A stretch of 64,000 nt of DNA. It comes from DAOPKN01 sp035391225. Lineage in GTDB: Bacteria; Thermotogota; Thermotogae; MWEM01. This document shows, in pieces, positions 16,060 to 24,806 of this stretch; the stretch's first letter is position 1, and every line of letters begins with the position of its first letter. The notes below the pieces were generated by a model. It worked only from the letters and a program-made list of their open reading frames with translations. It was not told the DNA's origin and ran no database searches. A program made the position numbers and the translations under genes. The stretch lies in contig DAOPKN010000004.1 in NCBI GenBank assembly GCA_035391225.1, forward strand, positions 1-64,000. The letters are read 5' to 3'.

Positions 16060-17209
16060 GGACAAAGAGTACGTGTTGATGCAGGGAGACCAGGCTTGTG
16101 CGCTGGGCGCGATCAAATCTGGATGCCGGTTCTTTGGCGGATACCCCATCACTCCGGCCACCGAAATCGCCGAAACCATGGCAAGAGAGCTTCCCAAGGT
16201 GGGGGGGCGTTTTATTCAAATGGAAGACGAGATTGCAAGTGCGTGTTCCATTATCGGTGCTTCCCTTGCGGGTGTGAAATCGATGACCGCCACCAGCGGT
16301 CCCGGATTCTCGTTGATGCAGGAAGCCATCGGCTACGCTTCCATGACCGAAACCCCCTGTGTTTTCGTAAACGTGATGCGTGGGGGCCCCAGTACCGGTC
16401 TCCCCACGAAGGTATCCCAGGGTGACATCATGCAAGCCCGCTGGGGAACCCATGGTGACCATCCCGTTATCGCGCTCTATCCCAATAGCGTGCGGGAGAC
16501 GTACACGTTGATCGTGAAAGCCTTCTTCCTTGCGGAACGTTTCCGCGTTCCCGTGATTTTTCTCATGGATGAGGTCTTGGGGCACATGCGGGAAAGTTTT
16601 GAAATCCCCGAGATTCCCGACGATTGGGTTCTCCCACGGCTTTCGGACGAGTTGGAGGAAGAGGAGATATACCATCCTTTTGAGAACATCAACGACATGT
16701 CTGCTCCCCTACGCGTGATGGGAAAGAGTCGTTTCCACGTTTCCGGTTTGGTGCACGATGAAAGCGGATTTCCCATGGGCACATCCCACGTGGCTGACAA
16801 GCTGCTCAAGCAATTGGACAAGAAAATCCAGCTGCACATGGACGAAATCAGCTCCTACGAAGAATACATGACCGAAGATGCGGAGTTCCTTCTGATCGCG
16901 TATGGCTCCACCTCCCGTAGCGCAAAGCGCGCTGTCAAACTCGCCCGGGCAGACGGGATCAAGGCAGGCCTTTTCCGGCCGATTACCATTTGGCCCTTTC
17001 CCAATGCCCAGGTGGCCAAGTTGATGGCCAGCGTGGATGCGGTTTTGGTGGTGGAAATGAACATGGGGCAAATTTTCAAGGAAGTATCTCGGCTGAACAA
17101 GAGGGGCCGATTGTTGAAGCTGGTGAACCGGGTGGACGGAGAATTGATTTCTCCCGACGAAATCCTGCAATCCATCACCGATATTCGGTTAGAATTGGAT
17201 GAGTATTGA
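16052..17209 (+). CDS. korA: 2-oxoacid:ferredoxin oxidoreductase, alpha subunit
   Basis: 385 residues. Oxidises a 2-oxoacid to acyl-CoA with reduction of ferredoxin, together with the beta, gamma and delta subunits. Recognisable segments are GCRFFGGYPITPATEIAE (pyrimidine-binding domain start), TSGPGFSLMQEAIGYASM, GGPSTGLPTKVSQGD and VIFLMDEVLGHMRE. Sequence style fits the KorA/VorB group (2-oxoglutarate or branched-chain); the substrate is not certain. The ATG at 16052 has GGGAGG very close upstream; 16040 is an alternative in-frame ATG. Confidence 0.93.
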   Translation: MVRDKEYVLMQGDQACALGAIKSGCRFFGGYPITPATEIAETMARELPKVGGRFIQMEDEIASACSIIGASLAGVKSMTATSGPGFSLMQEAIGYASMTETPCVFVNVMRGGPSTGLPTKVSQGDIMQARWGTHGDHPVIALYPNSVRETYTLIVKAFFLAERFRVPVIFLMDEVLGHMRESFEIPEIPDDWVLPRLSDELEEEEIYHPFENINDMSAPLRVMGKSRFHVSGLVHDESGFPMGTSHVADKLLKQLDKKIQLHMDEISSYEEYMTEDAEFLLIAYGSTSRSAKRAVKLARADGIKAGLFRPITIWPFPNAQVAKLMASVDAVLVVEMNMGQIFKEVSRLNKRGRLLKLVNRVDGELISPDEILQSITDIRLELDEY

Positions 17210-17248
17210 CCTGGATTTTTGGCGGGGAAATTCCGGGAGGAGGTACTG

Positions 17249-18646
17249 TTGTCACAAAAGCGGATTGAAGTCCAGATTGATAGCAACAAGTTGAATGCTT
17301 TCCTGGTTTTTCATCCGGTTGCGGGTTTTGACAAACCCCTGTCCTCCGAGGAGGTCCTTGATGCGCTTCGCGTGAAAGGGATCAAGTTCGGGGCGGATCA
17401 AGAGAAGTTGAAACAGTTCTTGGAAAACCCCGTTCCTGATGTGCCTTTTCCGTTTGCAAAGGGGATTCCCCCCGAAGAGAGCAAGGATGCCCAAGTTCTC
17501 TTCAACTTCGACTTGGAAAAACTGAAACTCTTCTCCGCTGGGAAGATGCGAGGTACCCAGAAGAAGAATTTCCAGCGTTTCCTGGTGAAAAAGGGCACGT
17601 TGTTGGTGCGACGCATCGCCCCTAAGCAAGGACTTCCGGGAAAAGATGTGTTTGGAATGACCGTGCCGCCTCGTCCCCCGAAAGACAAGACGTTGAATTC
17701 CCTATGTGGGGAAAACACGCGATTGGAAGACGGCGGAGACCAGTTGCTTTCCACCAGCGAAGGGATTTTGAAGTGGGAAAACGACCACGTGAGCGTGCAG
17801 AAAGTGTTCGTGGTTTCCGGTGACGTGGATGCGGGTTTGGGGAACGTGGAATTCGAGGGCACCATAATTGTGGAAGGTATGGTCAAACCAGGCTTCGTAT
17901 TGAAAGCCAAGGAAACGATCGAAGTATCCGAAATCGTGGAAGCCGCGACACTCATTGCCGGGAAAGACATCCTCGTGCACGCGGGAGTAAAGGGGCGTGG
18001 AAAGGCTTACCTCTCCGCTGGTCGTGACATCCAGCTCAAGTTCGTGGAAAACGCGGAATTGGAGGCCGGACGAGATGTGTTGGTGGAATCTGCTGCCGTG
18101 AATTCCTCCCTCAAAGCCAAGCGGGATGTGAAAGTGGTCGGGAAACCCGGTGAAATCATCGGGGGAATGGTATCTGCCGCCCATCAGATTCACGTGAACG
18201 TTTTTGGCTCGGAAATGAACGTGAAAACTACCGTGGAAGTGGGAGTGGACCCGGAGCTACGCGAGAAGATCGCGCTACTCAAGTCCCAGATCGCCGTCGA
18301 CCAGGAAAACCTGCAAAAGTTGAATACCATCGTGAAGAAACTGCGGGAATTCAAGAACGCCATGGGGGAGAAGTTTCCCAAAGACAAGGTGGAATTTTTG
18401 CTCAAATCCATCAACTCCATCAATACGATCAACGTGCAGCTTCCCCAGCTGGAAAACGAGTTGGCTGCTTGCCAGCGTCGCCTGGATCTCAGCGTGAAAG
18501 GCGCGCGTATCGTGGTTCGTGAAGTCATGAATGCTGGAACCGAAATCACCATCCGTGATCGCAAGTTCTACTCCACGAGGGTTTTGAAGAAGGTGATCCT
18601 CGTTTTGGAGGATGATGAGATCCGTGTGGGAGGGTATTCGGAGTAA
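17249..18646 (+). CDS. FapA-family (DUF342) protein
   Basis: 465 residues from the TTG at 17249 behind GGGAGGAGGT. FapA proteins have an N-terminal helical domain, a right-handed beta-helix and a C-terminal coiled coil, and have been linked to cell polarity and envelope functions. Here the beta-helix shows as repeated short Gly-rich turns (VSGDVDAGLGNVEFEGTI, GVKGRGKAYLSAGRDIQL, KRDVKVVGKPGEIIGG), followed by a coiled coil (~340-420: LLKSQIAVDQENLQKLN). There is no signal peptide, so it is cytoplasmic. The oxidoreductase genes upstream are unrelated in function; a terminator follows. Confidence 0.88.
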   Translation: MSQKRIEVQIDSNKLNAFLVFHPVAGFDKPLSSEEVLDALRVKGIKFGADQEKLKQFLENPVPDVPFPFAKGIPPEESKDAQVLFNFDLEKLKLFSAGKMRGTQKKNFQRFLVKKGTLLVRRIAPKQGLPGKDVFGMTVPPRPPKDKTLNSLCGENTRLEDGGDQLLSTSEGILKWENDHVSVQKVFVVSGDVDAGLGNVEFEGTIIVEGMVKPGFVLKAKETIEVSEIVEAATLIAGKDILVHAGVKGRGKAYLSAGRDIQLKFVENAELEAGRDVLVESAAVNSSLKAKRDVKVVGKPGEIIGGMVSAAHQIHVNVFGSEMNVKTTVEVGVDPELREKIALLKSQIAVDQENLQKLNTIVKKLREFKNAMGEKFPKDKVEFLLKSINSINTINVQLPQLENELAACQRRLDLSVKGARIVVREVMNAGTEITIRDRKFYSTRVLKKVILVLEDDEIRVGGYSE

Positions 18647-18679
18647 AAAAGCCTTGTAGGTGGTAGGCAAAGCTTTTTT
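18645..18679 (+). terminator. Terminator after the FapA-family gene
   Basis: AAAAAAGCCTTG pairs with CAAAGCTTTTT (one mismatch) around an 11-base loop, ending in six T residues. It precedes the tRNA promoter. Confidence 0.6.
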
Positions 18680-18683
18680 GTGC

Positions 18684-18689
18684 TATAAT
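18684..18689 (+). promoter_or_regulatory. Promoter -10 of tRNA-Ser
   Basis: TGC-TATAAT, extended -10, ending 14 bases before the tRNA 5' end. Confidence 0.6.
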
Positions 18690-18703
18690 ACGCGGGAAAA
18701 TAC

Positions 18704-18793
18704 GGAGGCGTGTCCGAATTGGCTAAGGAGCCGGTCTCGAAAATCGGTGAGCATTATGTGCTCATGTGGGTTCGAGTCCCACCGCCTCCGCCA
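18704..18793 (+). tRNA. tRNA-Ser (anticodon CGA), CCA encoded
   Basis: Acceptor stem GGAGGCG/CGCCTCC, D arm, anticodon stem CCGGT/ATCGG with loop CTCGAAA (anticodon CGA at 18738-18740), a long variable arm (GAGCATTATGTGCTC) typical of class II serine tRNAs, and T arm GTGGGTTCGAGTCCCAC. The 3' CCA is in the DNA (18791-18793). It reads UCG serine codons. Confidence 0.97.
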
Positions 18794-18832
18794 TTTTTTT
18801 GTTAAAGTCTAAAAGAAGAGGTGAGGTTTTTT

Positions 18833-19207
18833 ATGGAATTCCTGTACAGGGCTTTTGCCGCTCCGGATTCCTCGGGAGCGACCGCTGAAGGTGCAGCACC
18901 AGCCGCTGGAGGCACAGGAGCGTTTGGCCTGATTATCTGGGTGGTGATCCTTTTTGCCATGTTTTACTTCTTGATCATCATGCCCCAACGCCGAAGAGAC
19001 AAGCAGTACAAGAGTATGATGAGTCAACTCAAAATGGGCGACAAGATCGTGACCATAGGGGGTATCGTGGGAAAAGTGACCGCCCTGAAAAACGACCAAA
19101 CGGTTGAAATCCAAACGGTGGACACCAAGATGGAAATTACCCGCAAGGCCATCTCCGCTATTTTGGGCAAGTCTACGAAAGATCCGAACGAAGCCGTTCA
19201 ACGCTAA
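18833..19207 (+). CDS. yajC: Preprotein translocase accessory subunit YajC
   Basis: 124 residues from the ATG at 18833 (GAGGTGAGG upstream). It has an N-terminal Gly/Ala-rich stretch, one transmembrane helix (FGLIIWVVILFAMFYFLIIM), then the typical PQRRRDKQYKSMMSQLKMGD and VTIGGIVGKVTAL. YajC associates with SecDF at the inner membrane. secD follows after 51 bp and secF overlaps it, giving the standard yajC-secD-secF order. Confidence 0.96.
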   Translation: MEFLYRAFAAPDSSGATAEGAAPAAGGTGAFGLIIWVVILFAMFYFLIIMPQRRRDKQYKSMMSQLKMGDKIVTIGGIVGKVTALKNDQTVEIQTVDTKMEITRKAISAILGKSTKDPNEAVQR

Positions 19208-19258
19208 GCAGAGCAAAGCAACTCATTTGATTTTTCAGGGAAAGAGAGGGGAATACCA

Positions 19259-20668
19259 TTGAGAGCAGATCGAGTTCGACTCATTTTCGTCGTTCTGGTG
19301 ATTACCGGTGCTCTTCTTGCTCTTTTCTGGCCGCAAGCGGGGCGAAGCGCAGATACTTTTTTTGGTTCCATCTTCAAGAATATCCGATTGGGATTGGATA
19401 TCAAGGGAGGTTCCAGGATTGATTATGCCATTGTGCCCGCCGCGGACTCAGAGAAAAGCATTGATGAACTGGCAAACGAAGTTGTAACAGTGGTACGCCA
19501 GCGCTTGGACAGCGCGAATTTTACCGAGGCTGTTGTTGCCCGGGTGGGTTCGGGAACGGGAACACGTATCCGTGTGGAAATTCCCGGGATCGATGACCCC
19601 ACCGTGGCCGAACGGCTCGTGGGAAAAAGGGGGAAATTGTACTTCGCCGAAGTGCTCGAATCGCAAAAATCCCCGACAAAACCCGCCAAAAAAATCGGGA
19701 TTTCCTATAAGGATGCGTACTGGTTAGAAGGAAAGGAAAAGGTCGACGGGGAGAGCATGTGGTACCTCGTGAATCCCTACGTGACCGTCAACAATGCAAA
19801 AACCTACCTGGATGGTTCTTCCGTAAGCGATGCGCGGGCCAGTGCCGATACCCAACGAGGGGGATTCCGCATCCTGTTGTCCTTTGACCGTCAGGGGGCA
19901 GACATTTTTGGGCGAGTCACCACGGCAAAGGTCGGCGAGCAACTTCCGATCGTTCTCGATGAACTGGTTCTCGTGGCGCCCGTGGTGCAAAATGCCATTC
20001 GCGATGGCAGCGCTGAAATCTCCGGGCAGTTCACCGCGCAAGAGGCAATGGAACTGGCTGCCCTCATCAAAAGTGGGAATCTTCCAGCGGAATTGGAAAA
20101 GCTCGAAGAAAGAACCCTCGGGCCTTCGCTGGGCAAAGACATCGTGACTGCGAGCTTGATCGCCGGTCTTTTCGGACTGGCCATCGTGCTGGTGTACATG
20201 GTCGTTGTGTACGGCACATTTGGAATCGTTGCGGACATCGCGTTGCTGTACAACACCCTTCTGCTGCTGGGCATCATGTCCGCCGGTCGATTCATTCTGA
20301 CCCTTCCCGGTATTGGGGGGATTATCCTGACGATCGGAACCACGGTGGATGGGAACATCATCGTCTTCGAGCGCATCAAGGAAGAGATGCGCCTCGGCAA
20401 AACGGTGCTGAACTCCATTACTGGGGGGTACGCAAAATCTTTCTCCACGATTTTCGATGCCAATATCACCACCATTCTTGCTGGCGTTGTCTTGTATTAC
20501 CTTGGCACGGGAACCATCAAGGGATTTGCCACGACGTTGATCATCGGTATACTGGGGAGTATGTTCACCACGCTGGTGGTCTCCAGGGTGTTGCTGGATG
20601 GTTTTTCGGGCACCCTGAAGAATAAGTGGAAGCCTTCTACCGCAGGAACGGGTGGTGAGCAGAAATGA
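19259..20668 (+). CDS. secD: Protein translocase subunit SecD
   Basis: 469 residues from TTG 19259 (GAGAGGGG upstream). An N-terminal helix is followed by IRLGLDIKGGSRIDYAIV (the conserved LGLDLxGG region), the periplasmic P1 domain with VRQRLDSANFTEAVVARVG, and five C-terminal helices with LGPSLGKDIVTASLIAG and GGIILTIGTTVDGNIIVFER. SecDF uses the proton or sodium gradient to pull exported proteins across the membrane. It overlaps secF as ATGA. Confidence 0.98.
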   Translation: MRADRVRLIFVVLVITGALLALFWPQAGRSADTFFGSIFKNIRLGLDIKGGSRIDYAIVPAADSEKSIDELANEVVTVVRQRLDSANFTEAVVARVGSGTGTRIRVEIPGIDDPTVAERLVGKRGKLYFAEVLESQKSPTKPAKKIGISYKDAYWLEGKEKVDGESMWYLVNPYVTVNNAKTYLDGSSVSDARASADTQRGGFRILLSFDRQGADIFGRVTTAKVGEQLPIVLDELVLVAPVVQNAIRDGSAEISGQFTAQEAMELAALIKSGNLPAELEKLEERTLGPSLGKDIVTASLIAGLFGLAIVLVYMVVVYGTFGIVADIALLYNTLLLLGIMSAGRFILTLPGIGGIILTIGTTVDGNIIVFERIKEEMRLGKTVLNSITGGYAKSFSTIFDANITTILAGVVLYYLGTGTIKGFATTLIIGILGSMFTTLVVSRVLLDGFSGTLKNKWKPSTAGTGGEQK

Positions 20669-21546
20669 AGTTGAAAATGATCGATTTTACCGGCAAGCGC
20701 AAGATTTTCTTGATCATTTCCGCGGTTCTCCTCGCCGTGTCGATCCTTTCCATACTGATCCGTGGATTCAACATGGGGGTAGACTTTGCGGGAGGAACGG
20801 AAATCATTTTCCAATCGGAAACCGATTTTTCCGTGGCAGAAATCCGGGAACGGTTAACCGCGATCGATCCGTTGTACGAAACGGCACGTATCATCAAGAT
20901 GCGACCCATGACGGGCCAGGAAATCCAAACCAATCGGTATTCGGTTACCGTGGCAGAGTTTCTGGCGGATACAGAAAAGACCAGTTTGAGCGAGGCCCTC
21001 GAGCAACTCAAGTTGGAATCTTTCAGCACCGTGAGTGGGTTTGCGGCCAACGAACTTCGGGCTAAGTCCTGGTGGATCGCCATCCTGGCGGTTGCCATCA
21101 TCTTGGTGTACATCACGATCCGTTTCCAATTCGTGTTTGGCGTGGGGGCCGTGCTGGCCTTGGTGCACGATGCGGTGATCACCCTGGGGTTGTATTCCCT
21201 GTTTGGGATTTCGTTCGACGTCTCGGTGATTGCAGCAGTGCTGACGCTTCTCGGGTACTCTTTGAACGACACCATCGTGGTGTACGACCGCATCCGGGAG
21301 AACCGAAAGGTGTTCCGCAACAAGAGCATCGAATGGACCGTGAACCAAAGCATCAACCAGACATTGACCCGCACCATCAACACCTCCTTGACCACTTTCA
21401 TCGTGGTTTGCACGTTGCTTCTGTTCGGTGGGGTTGGACTGATGCCCTTTGCATTCGGGCTGACGGTGGGTGTGATCGTGGGGACGTATTCTTCGATTTA
21501 CATTGCCAGTCCCATTCTAATCGGGATGATCAAGGGAAAGAAGTAA
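20665..21546 (+). CDS. secF: Protein translocase subunit SecF
   Basis: 293 residues. N-terminal helix, then NMGVDFAGGTEI (the conserved GxDFxGG), a short periplasmic domain, and five helices containing LLGYSLNDTIVVYDRIRENR and TSLTTFIVVCTLLLFGG. Length and motifs are standard. Translationally coupled to secD through ATGA. Confidence 0.98.
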   Translation: MKLKMIDFTGKRKIFLIISAVLLAVSILSILIRGFNMGVDFAGGTEIIFQSETDFSVAEIRERLTAIDPLYETARIIKMRPMTGQEIQTNRYSVTVAEFLADTEKTSLSEALEQLKLESFSTVSGFAANELRAKSWWIAILAVAIILVYITIRFQFVFGVGAVLALVHDAVITLGLYSLFGISFDVSVIAAVLTLLGYSLNDTIVVYDRIRENRKVFRNKSIEWTVNQSINQTLTRTINTSLTTFIVVCTLLLFGGVGLMPFAFGLTVGVIVGTYSSIYIASPILIGMIKGKK

Positions 21547-21569
21547 CACCACATCGCTGCATTTCCGGA

Positions 21570-21600
21570 AAGGGGAGTTGCTTGGACTCCCCTTTCTTAT
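21570..21600 (+). terminator. Terminator after secF
   Basis: AAGGGGAGT / ACTCCCCTT stem with a 7-base loop, then TTCTTATT. The T-run is weak but the stem is perfect. Confidence 0.6.
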
Positions 21601-21624
21601 TGCGGATTGGGCAAGCCCAAGAAA

Positions 21625-21633
21625 TGGTATAAT
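21625..21633 (+). promoter_or_regulatory. Extended -10 promoter of the DUF368 gene
   Basis: TGG-TATAAT, 21 bases before the start codon, so the leader is very short. No -35 resembling consensus is seen. Confidence 0.55.
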
Positions 21634-21653
21634 GGAAAAGAAGGGATGGAGCC

Positions 21654-22529
21654 TTGAAAAAGTGTTTTCCGAGCCTGTGGATTTTCTTCTCTGGATTCCT
21701 GGCGGGAATGGCAAACGTGATCCCAGGTGTGAGTGGAGGTACCTTGTTACTGCTGACCGATGTATACGAGAGCACCCTCGGGCACCTGGCCCAGTTTCGT
21801 GTTCGCCCGTTTTTCTTTCCCCGTACGGCATGGGTGTTTTTTGCCTGGATTGGGGCGGGAGCCATCCTGGGAGTGGTTTCGTTTTCCGGCATCGTGGAGT
21901 TCTTGATGCAACGGTACCCGGAAGCGACGCTTTTCGCATTCATGGGGTTGGTAGCAGGGTCCGTACCTGCGGTGTTTCGCCGCGTTCCACGGGGGCGGGA
22001 ACACAGGGCTGGAGTGGTTCTTGGGTTCGTACTGGGGTTCTTCGGCTTGCTTTTGCTGGTGTTCCTTTCCGGGGGTGGCCCGTTTTCCCCACAAGCCGGG
22101 GTTGTTTCGGGCGAGTTTGCGGGGGTTCTTCCTTTTCCCGCATTCTTCCTGGCAGGCTTCGTGGGGGCCATGGCCATGATTTTGCCGGGAGTGAGTGGCT
22201 CGATGTTGCTGCTTGTGTTTGGGTTGTATGCACCCGTGATCCACGCCATTTCCACCTTCCAACTTTTTCCCCTGGTTTTCCTCGCCCTGGGAATTGCCGC
22301 GGGGATTTTGTTGATGGCACGGTTCCTTCGATGGCTGATCCAAGCATGGCCCGCCGTGGTGTATCCCTTCTTGTGCGGGTTAGTGGTTGCCTCCATCGTG
22401 GCTTTGTTTCCCGCAGTTTCCCCGCAAGGTTTACGTTGGCAAACTGTTTTTACCTGGGTCCTCGTTTTTTCAGCGGGCTTTTTGGCGGGAACCCTTTTGG
22501 CACGAAAGAGAAAAACGACAATCCAATAG
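21654..22529 (+). CDS. DUF368 membrane protein, probable polyprenyl-phosphate translocase (PopT type)
   Basis: 291 residues from TTG 21654, about eight membrane helices. It carries the duplicated family signature: GMANVIPGVSGGTLLLL near residue 18 and AMAMILPGVSGSMLLLVFG near 180. DUF368 proteins have been shown to recycle undecaprenyl phosphate across the cytoplasmic membrane for wall synthesis. Placement after secDF and before an unknown gene does not add functional information. Short SD (GGATGGAG). Confidence 0.9.
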   Translation: MKKCFPSLWIFFSGFLAGMANVIPGVSGGTLLLLTDVYESTLGHLAQFRVRPFFFPRTAWVFFAWIGAGAILGVVSFSGIVEFLMQRYPEATLFAFMGLVAGSVPAVFRRVPRGREHRAGVVLGFVLGFFGLLLLVFLSGGGPFSPQAGVVSGEFAGVLPFPAFFLAGFVGAMAMILPGVSGSMLLLVFGLYAPVIHAISTFQLFPLVFLALGIAAGILLMARFLRWLIQAWPAVVYPFLCGLVVASIVALFPAVSPQGLRWQTVFTWVLVFSAGFLAGTLLARKRKTTIQ

Positions 22530-22561
22530 CTTCCACTGGGAAGAAAGAAGGAGTGGTTACG

Positions 22562-23809
22562 TTGCCTGTGAAAAACCCCTTCCTGAGCAAGGCGAAACTC
22601 CTTGCTACGGGCGTAAACGATCCATTTGAAGAAGAACTACGGGCCCTAAGTGGCCCCAAGCGCGTCTTCCAGTTCCGTATCGAAACGGTGACCCTGGAAG
22701 ACGTTTTTATCGTGCAAACTTTGGCGCAGCCTTCTTTTTCGTTGGATCCCAACCAAAGTACATTTCGCTACCACGGTTTTTTGAAGAACCCGATTCGCTA
22801 CGGCCTATTCTTGGACCAAGATAGGCTTCTGCGGGATGCGCGGGTGCTGTTTGAATGGTGCAAAAACGAATTCCAGGATCTCCGGGCCCCGGAGGAAATC
22901 CTCACGGATTCGCTGATGACGGTGTTCTGGTCCTCGCTTTTCCAGGGCTACTTCTTCCACCTGGTGGAGAGCCACATTTTCCGTTTGCGCGAACTGGGGT
23001 TGTTCACCCCGCCCGGTAGCGAAGAAATTGCCGGGGTGTTTGAAAAACCGCTCATGCAAGACCTTTCCTTGGCCTACGCCTTCCGCAATCTCCCGCAAAT
23101 CGTTTCCTTCGCCGGGGTTCCTTCCGGTAACCCCTTTGACTACCAGTGGGTGGCGCGTTATTACTTGCGGCAACTGATGGAAGTACGCAAAAGTAGGGCC
23201 ATGGAATTTATCGGGGATACGCGCTGGCTGGACGGGGCGGAACGTTTCTTCTCGGAGAGCTTTCCCCAGGTGCCACGGCGTGTGTTTAGCCTGTTGCCAG
23301 AGAGTGGGATCGATACTGCGGTGAACATTCCGGTGTACCTGGAGTACTCCACCCAAATGCCTGCCTTTTCCACCACCATCAAGTCCGGACCGCGCACACT
23401 GGACAACGTGCTACGCGAGGCGGGGGAGCTTCATCGAAAGTTCTTCCGGGAAATCCTGAACCTGGTGGAGTTCTCGTTGAACCTCTCGATAAACCTGGAC
23501 GATGACGTGGGTTTTTCGGTGGAAAACGAGCAAGGCCAAAAGGTCTTGGAGCTTTTCCCCCAAACGTTCACCCACTCTTCCCTGTTTCCCTTCCGGGATG
23601 TGTTGGAAATTCCCGAGGAAATGATGGAGCACCTGCGTAGCGAAAAAAAGGAAGAATGGATCGATGAATTGCTACAAGAAGGATTTGAAACCGAACCGGA
23701 TGGTCGGTTGGTGCTGGCATTTAGTTCCAAGATGGGATGGTCCCGCTGGACAAAGATTCGGGGTACTTTGCGCAAAATCATGGATTTGATGCAAAAAAAG
23801 GGAGAATAG
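22562..23809 (+). CDS. Conserved-looking cytoplasmic protein of unknown function
   Basis: 415 residues from TTG 22562 (AGAAGGAG upstream); GTG 22568 is an alternative. There is no signal peptide, membrane segment or metal-binding motif. Composition is mixed alpha/beta with many aromatic residues (FWSSLFQGYFFHLVESH, FDYQWVARYYLRQLMEV) and a C-terminal helix ending KIRGTLRKIMDLMQKKGE. I do not recognise the family. It lies 32 bp after the DUF368 gene, probably on the same transcript, and converges with endonuclease V after 5 bp. Confidence 0.8.
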   Translation: MPVKNPFLSKAKLLATGVNDPFEEELRALSGPKRVFQFRIETVTLEDVFIVQTLAQPSFSLDPNQSTFRYHGFLKNPIRYGLFLDQDRLLRDARVLFEWCKNEFQDLRAPEEILTDSLMTVFWSSLFQGYFFHLVESHIFRLRELGLFTPPGSEEIAGVFEKPLMQDLSLAYAFRNLPQIVSFAGVPSGNPFDYQWVARYYLRQLMEVRKSRAMEFIGDTRWLDGAERFFSESFPQVPRRVFSLLPESGIDTAVNIPVYLEYSTQMPAFSTTIKSGPRTLDNVLREAGELHRKFFREILNLVEFSLNLSINLDDDVGFSVENEQGQKVLELFPQTFTHSSLFPFRDVLEIPEEMMEHLRSEKKEEWIDELLQEGFETEPDGRLVLAFSSKMGWSRWTKIRGTLRKIMDLMQKKGE

Positions 23810-23814
23810 GCAGA

Positions 23815-24525
23815 TCAGGAGTTCGGATCGGAGACTTTCTTGTCTTGCTTGACTTTTTGGGTAAGCCAATGCGCCAAACGGGTTGGTTCGGGAAGGCGGT
23901 AGCGGGTTAAGCAGGAAAGAACGAGCTGGATGGAATCCTCCAGCGTGATGAGATTTCCCGGTGAAATGTATAGGGGTTTCGAATCGGTGCGCGTGGAAAC
24001 GATCGCACCGATTTTTTTGGGGTGAGTGGGATGGTGGATGGGGTGCCATTCCCCTTTTTTGCTGGGGGTGGCTTCCTCGTTTCCATACAAGCGTGATTTG
24101 GCAATACCGATGGTGGGACGGTCGATCCAAAGCCCCATGTGCGAAGCAAACCCGATGCCCCTGGGATGGGCAATTCCCTGGCCATCGAACATCACCACTT
24201 CTGGTTCGTGGTTGAGCCGCTTCCAGGTCTTGATAAAGGCAGGTCCTTCTCGGAAGGAAAGAAGACCGGAAATGTAGGGAAAATGCACCTTGTTGGTGAG
24301 GAACTTCTTCTCCACCAGCTCCAGGTCGGGGAAGGAAATGACCACGATGACCGTAATGATGAACTCCTGCTCCCCTTGCTTGAAGAAGGAAGAATCCACC
24401 CCTGCAATAAGCCGCGGCATTCGCCCCAGAACCGTGAACTTCAAGTTATTGGCCAACTCGCGTTGGATTTGCAATGCTTCTTCGGGTTCGACTTTCCATT
24501 CGTGCAGGTTCTTGAAGTAAGCCAG
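23815..24525 (-). CDS. nfi: Endonuclease V (deoxyinosine 3' endonuclease)
   Basis: 236 residues if begun at the CTG at 24525. It cuts DNA next to deoxyinosine in repair of deaminated adenine. Catalytic landmarks are AGVDSSF (metal Asp), FPYISGLLSFREGPAF, MFDGQGIAHPRGIGFASHMG and TIGIAKSRLYG, ending in LPEPTRLAHWLTQ. The first canonical start in frame (TTG 24474) would remove residues LHEWKVEPEEALQIQ, which belong to the fold and match the start of the Thermotoga enzyme. The SD GAGGGAGT lies 5 bases before the CTG, so a CTG start is likely. It begins 2 bases after the upstream stop. Confidence 0.9.
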   Translation of the reverse strand: MAYFKNLHEWKVEPEEALQIQRELANNLKFTVLGRMPRLIAGVDSSFFKQGEQEFIITVIVVISFPDLELVEKKFLTNKVHFPYISGLLSFREGPAFIKTWKRLNHEPEVVMFDGQGIAHPRGIGFASHMGLWIDRPTIGIAKSRLYGNEEATPSKKGEWHPIHHPTHPKKIGAIVSTRTDSKPLYISPGNLITLEDSIQLVLSCLTRYRLPEPTRLAHWLTQKVKQDKKVSDPNS

Positions 24526-24527
24526 AG

Positions 24528-24806
24528 TTACTCCCTCATTTCTGCCTTGGCCTTTTTCACTTCTTCGTTGATGTACTCAAACGCCTTGAGCTTGCGCAGC
24601 ACTTCCCGGGGAATGGTGGAATCTTCGATATCCCGGTTTATCACGAAGGGGTTCAAGATCTTCCGAACGTGGATGTACTCGTATACGAGGTCTTTGAATT
24701 GTTGCACGTACATCTTTTCTTTGCGTTTCTTGGAATACGAGGACCAAAAAAGGAAAACCACGATTCCTACGACAACAACGATGGTAAAATATCCGCTGGA
24801 AACCAA
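24528..24806 (-). CDS. Small membrane protein of unknown function
   Basis: 92 residues from TTG 24806, which has GGAGGG six bases upstream; ATG 24839 is an alternative. One N-terminal transmembrane helix (YFTIVVVVGIVVFLFW), then a basic, helical cytoplasmic tail (SSYSKKRKEKMYVQQFKDLV ... KAFEYINEEVKKAKAEMRE). It overlaps the end of truA by 40 bp and precedes endonuclease V by 2 bp, so all are co-transcribed. No family recognised. Confidence 0.7.
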   Translation of the reverse strand: MVSSGYFTIVVVVGIVVFLFWSSYSKKRKEKMYVQQFKDLVYEYIHVRKILNPFVINRDIEDSTIPREVLRKLKAFEYINEEVKKAKAEMRE

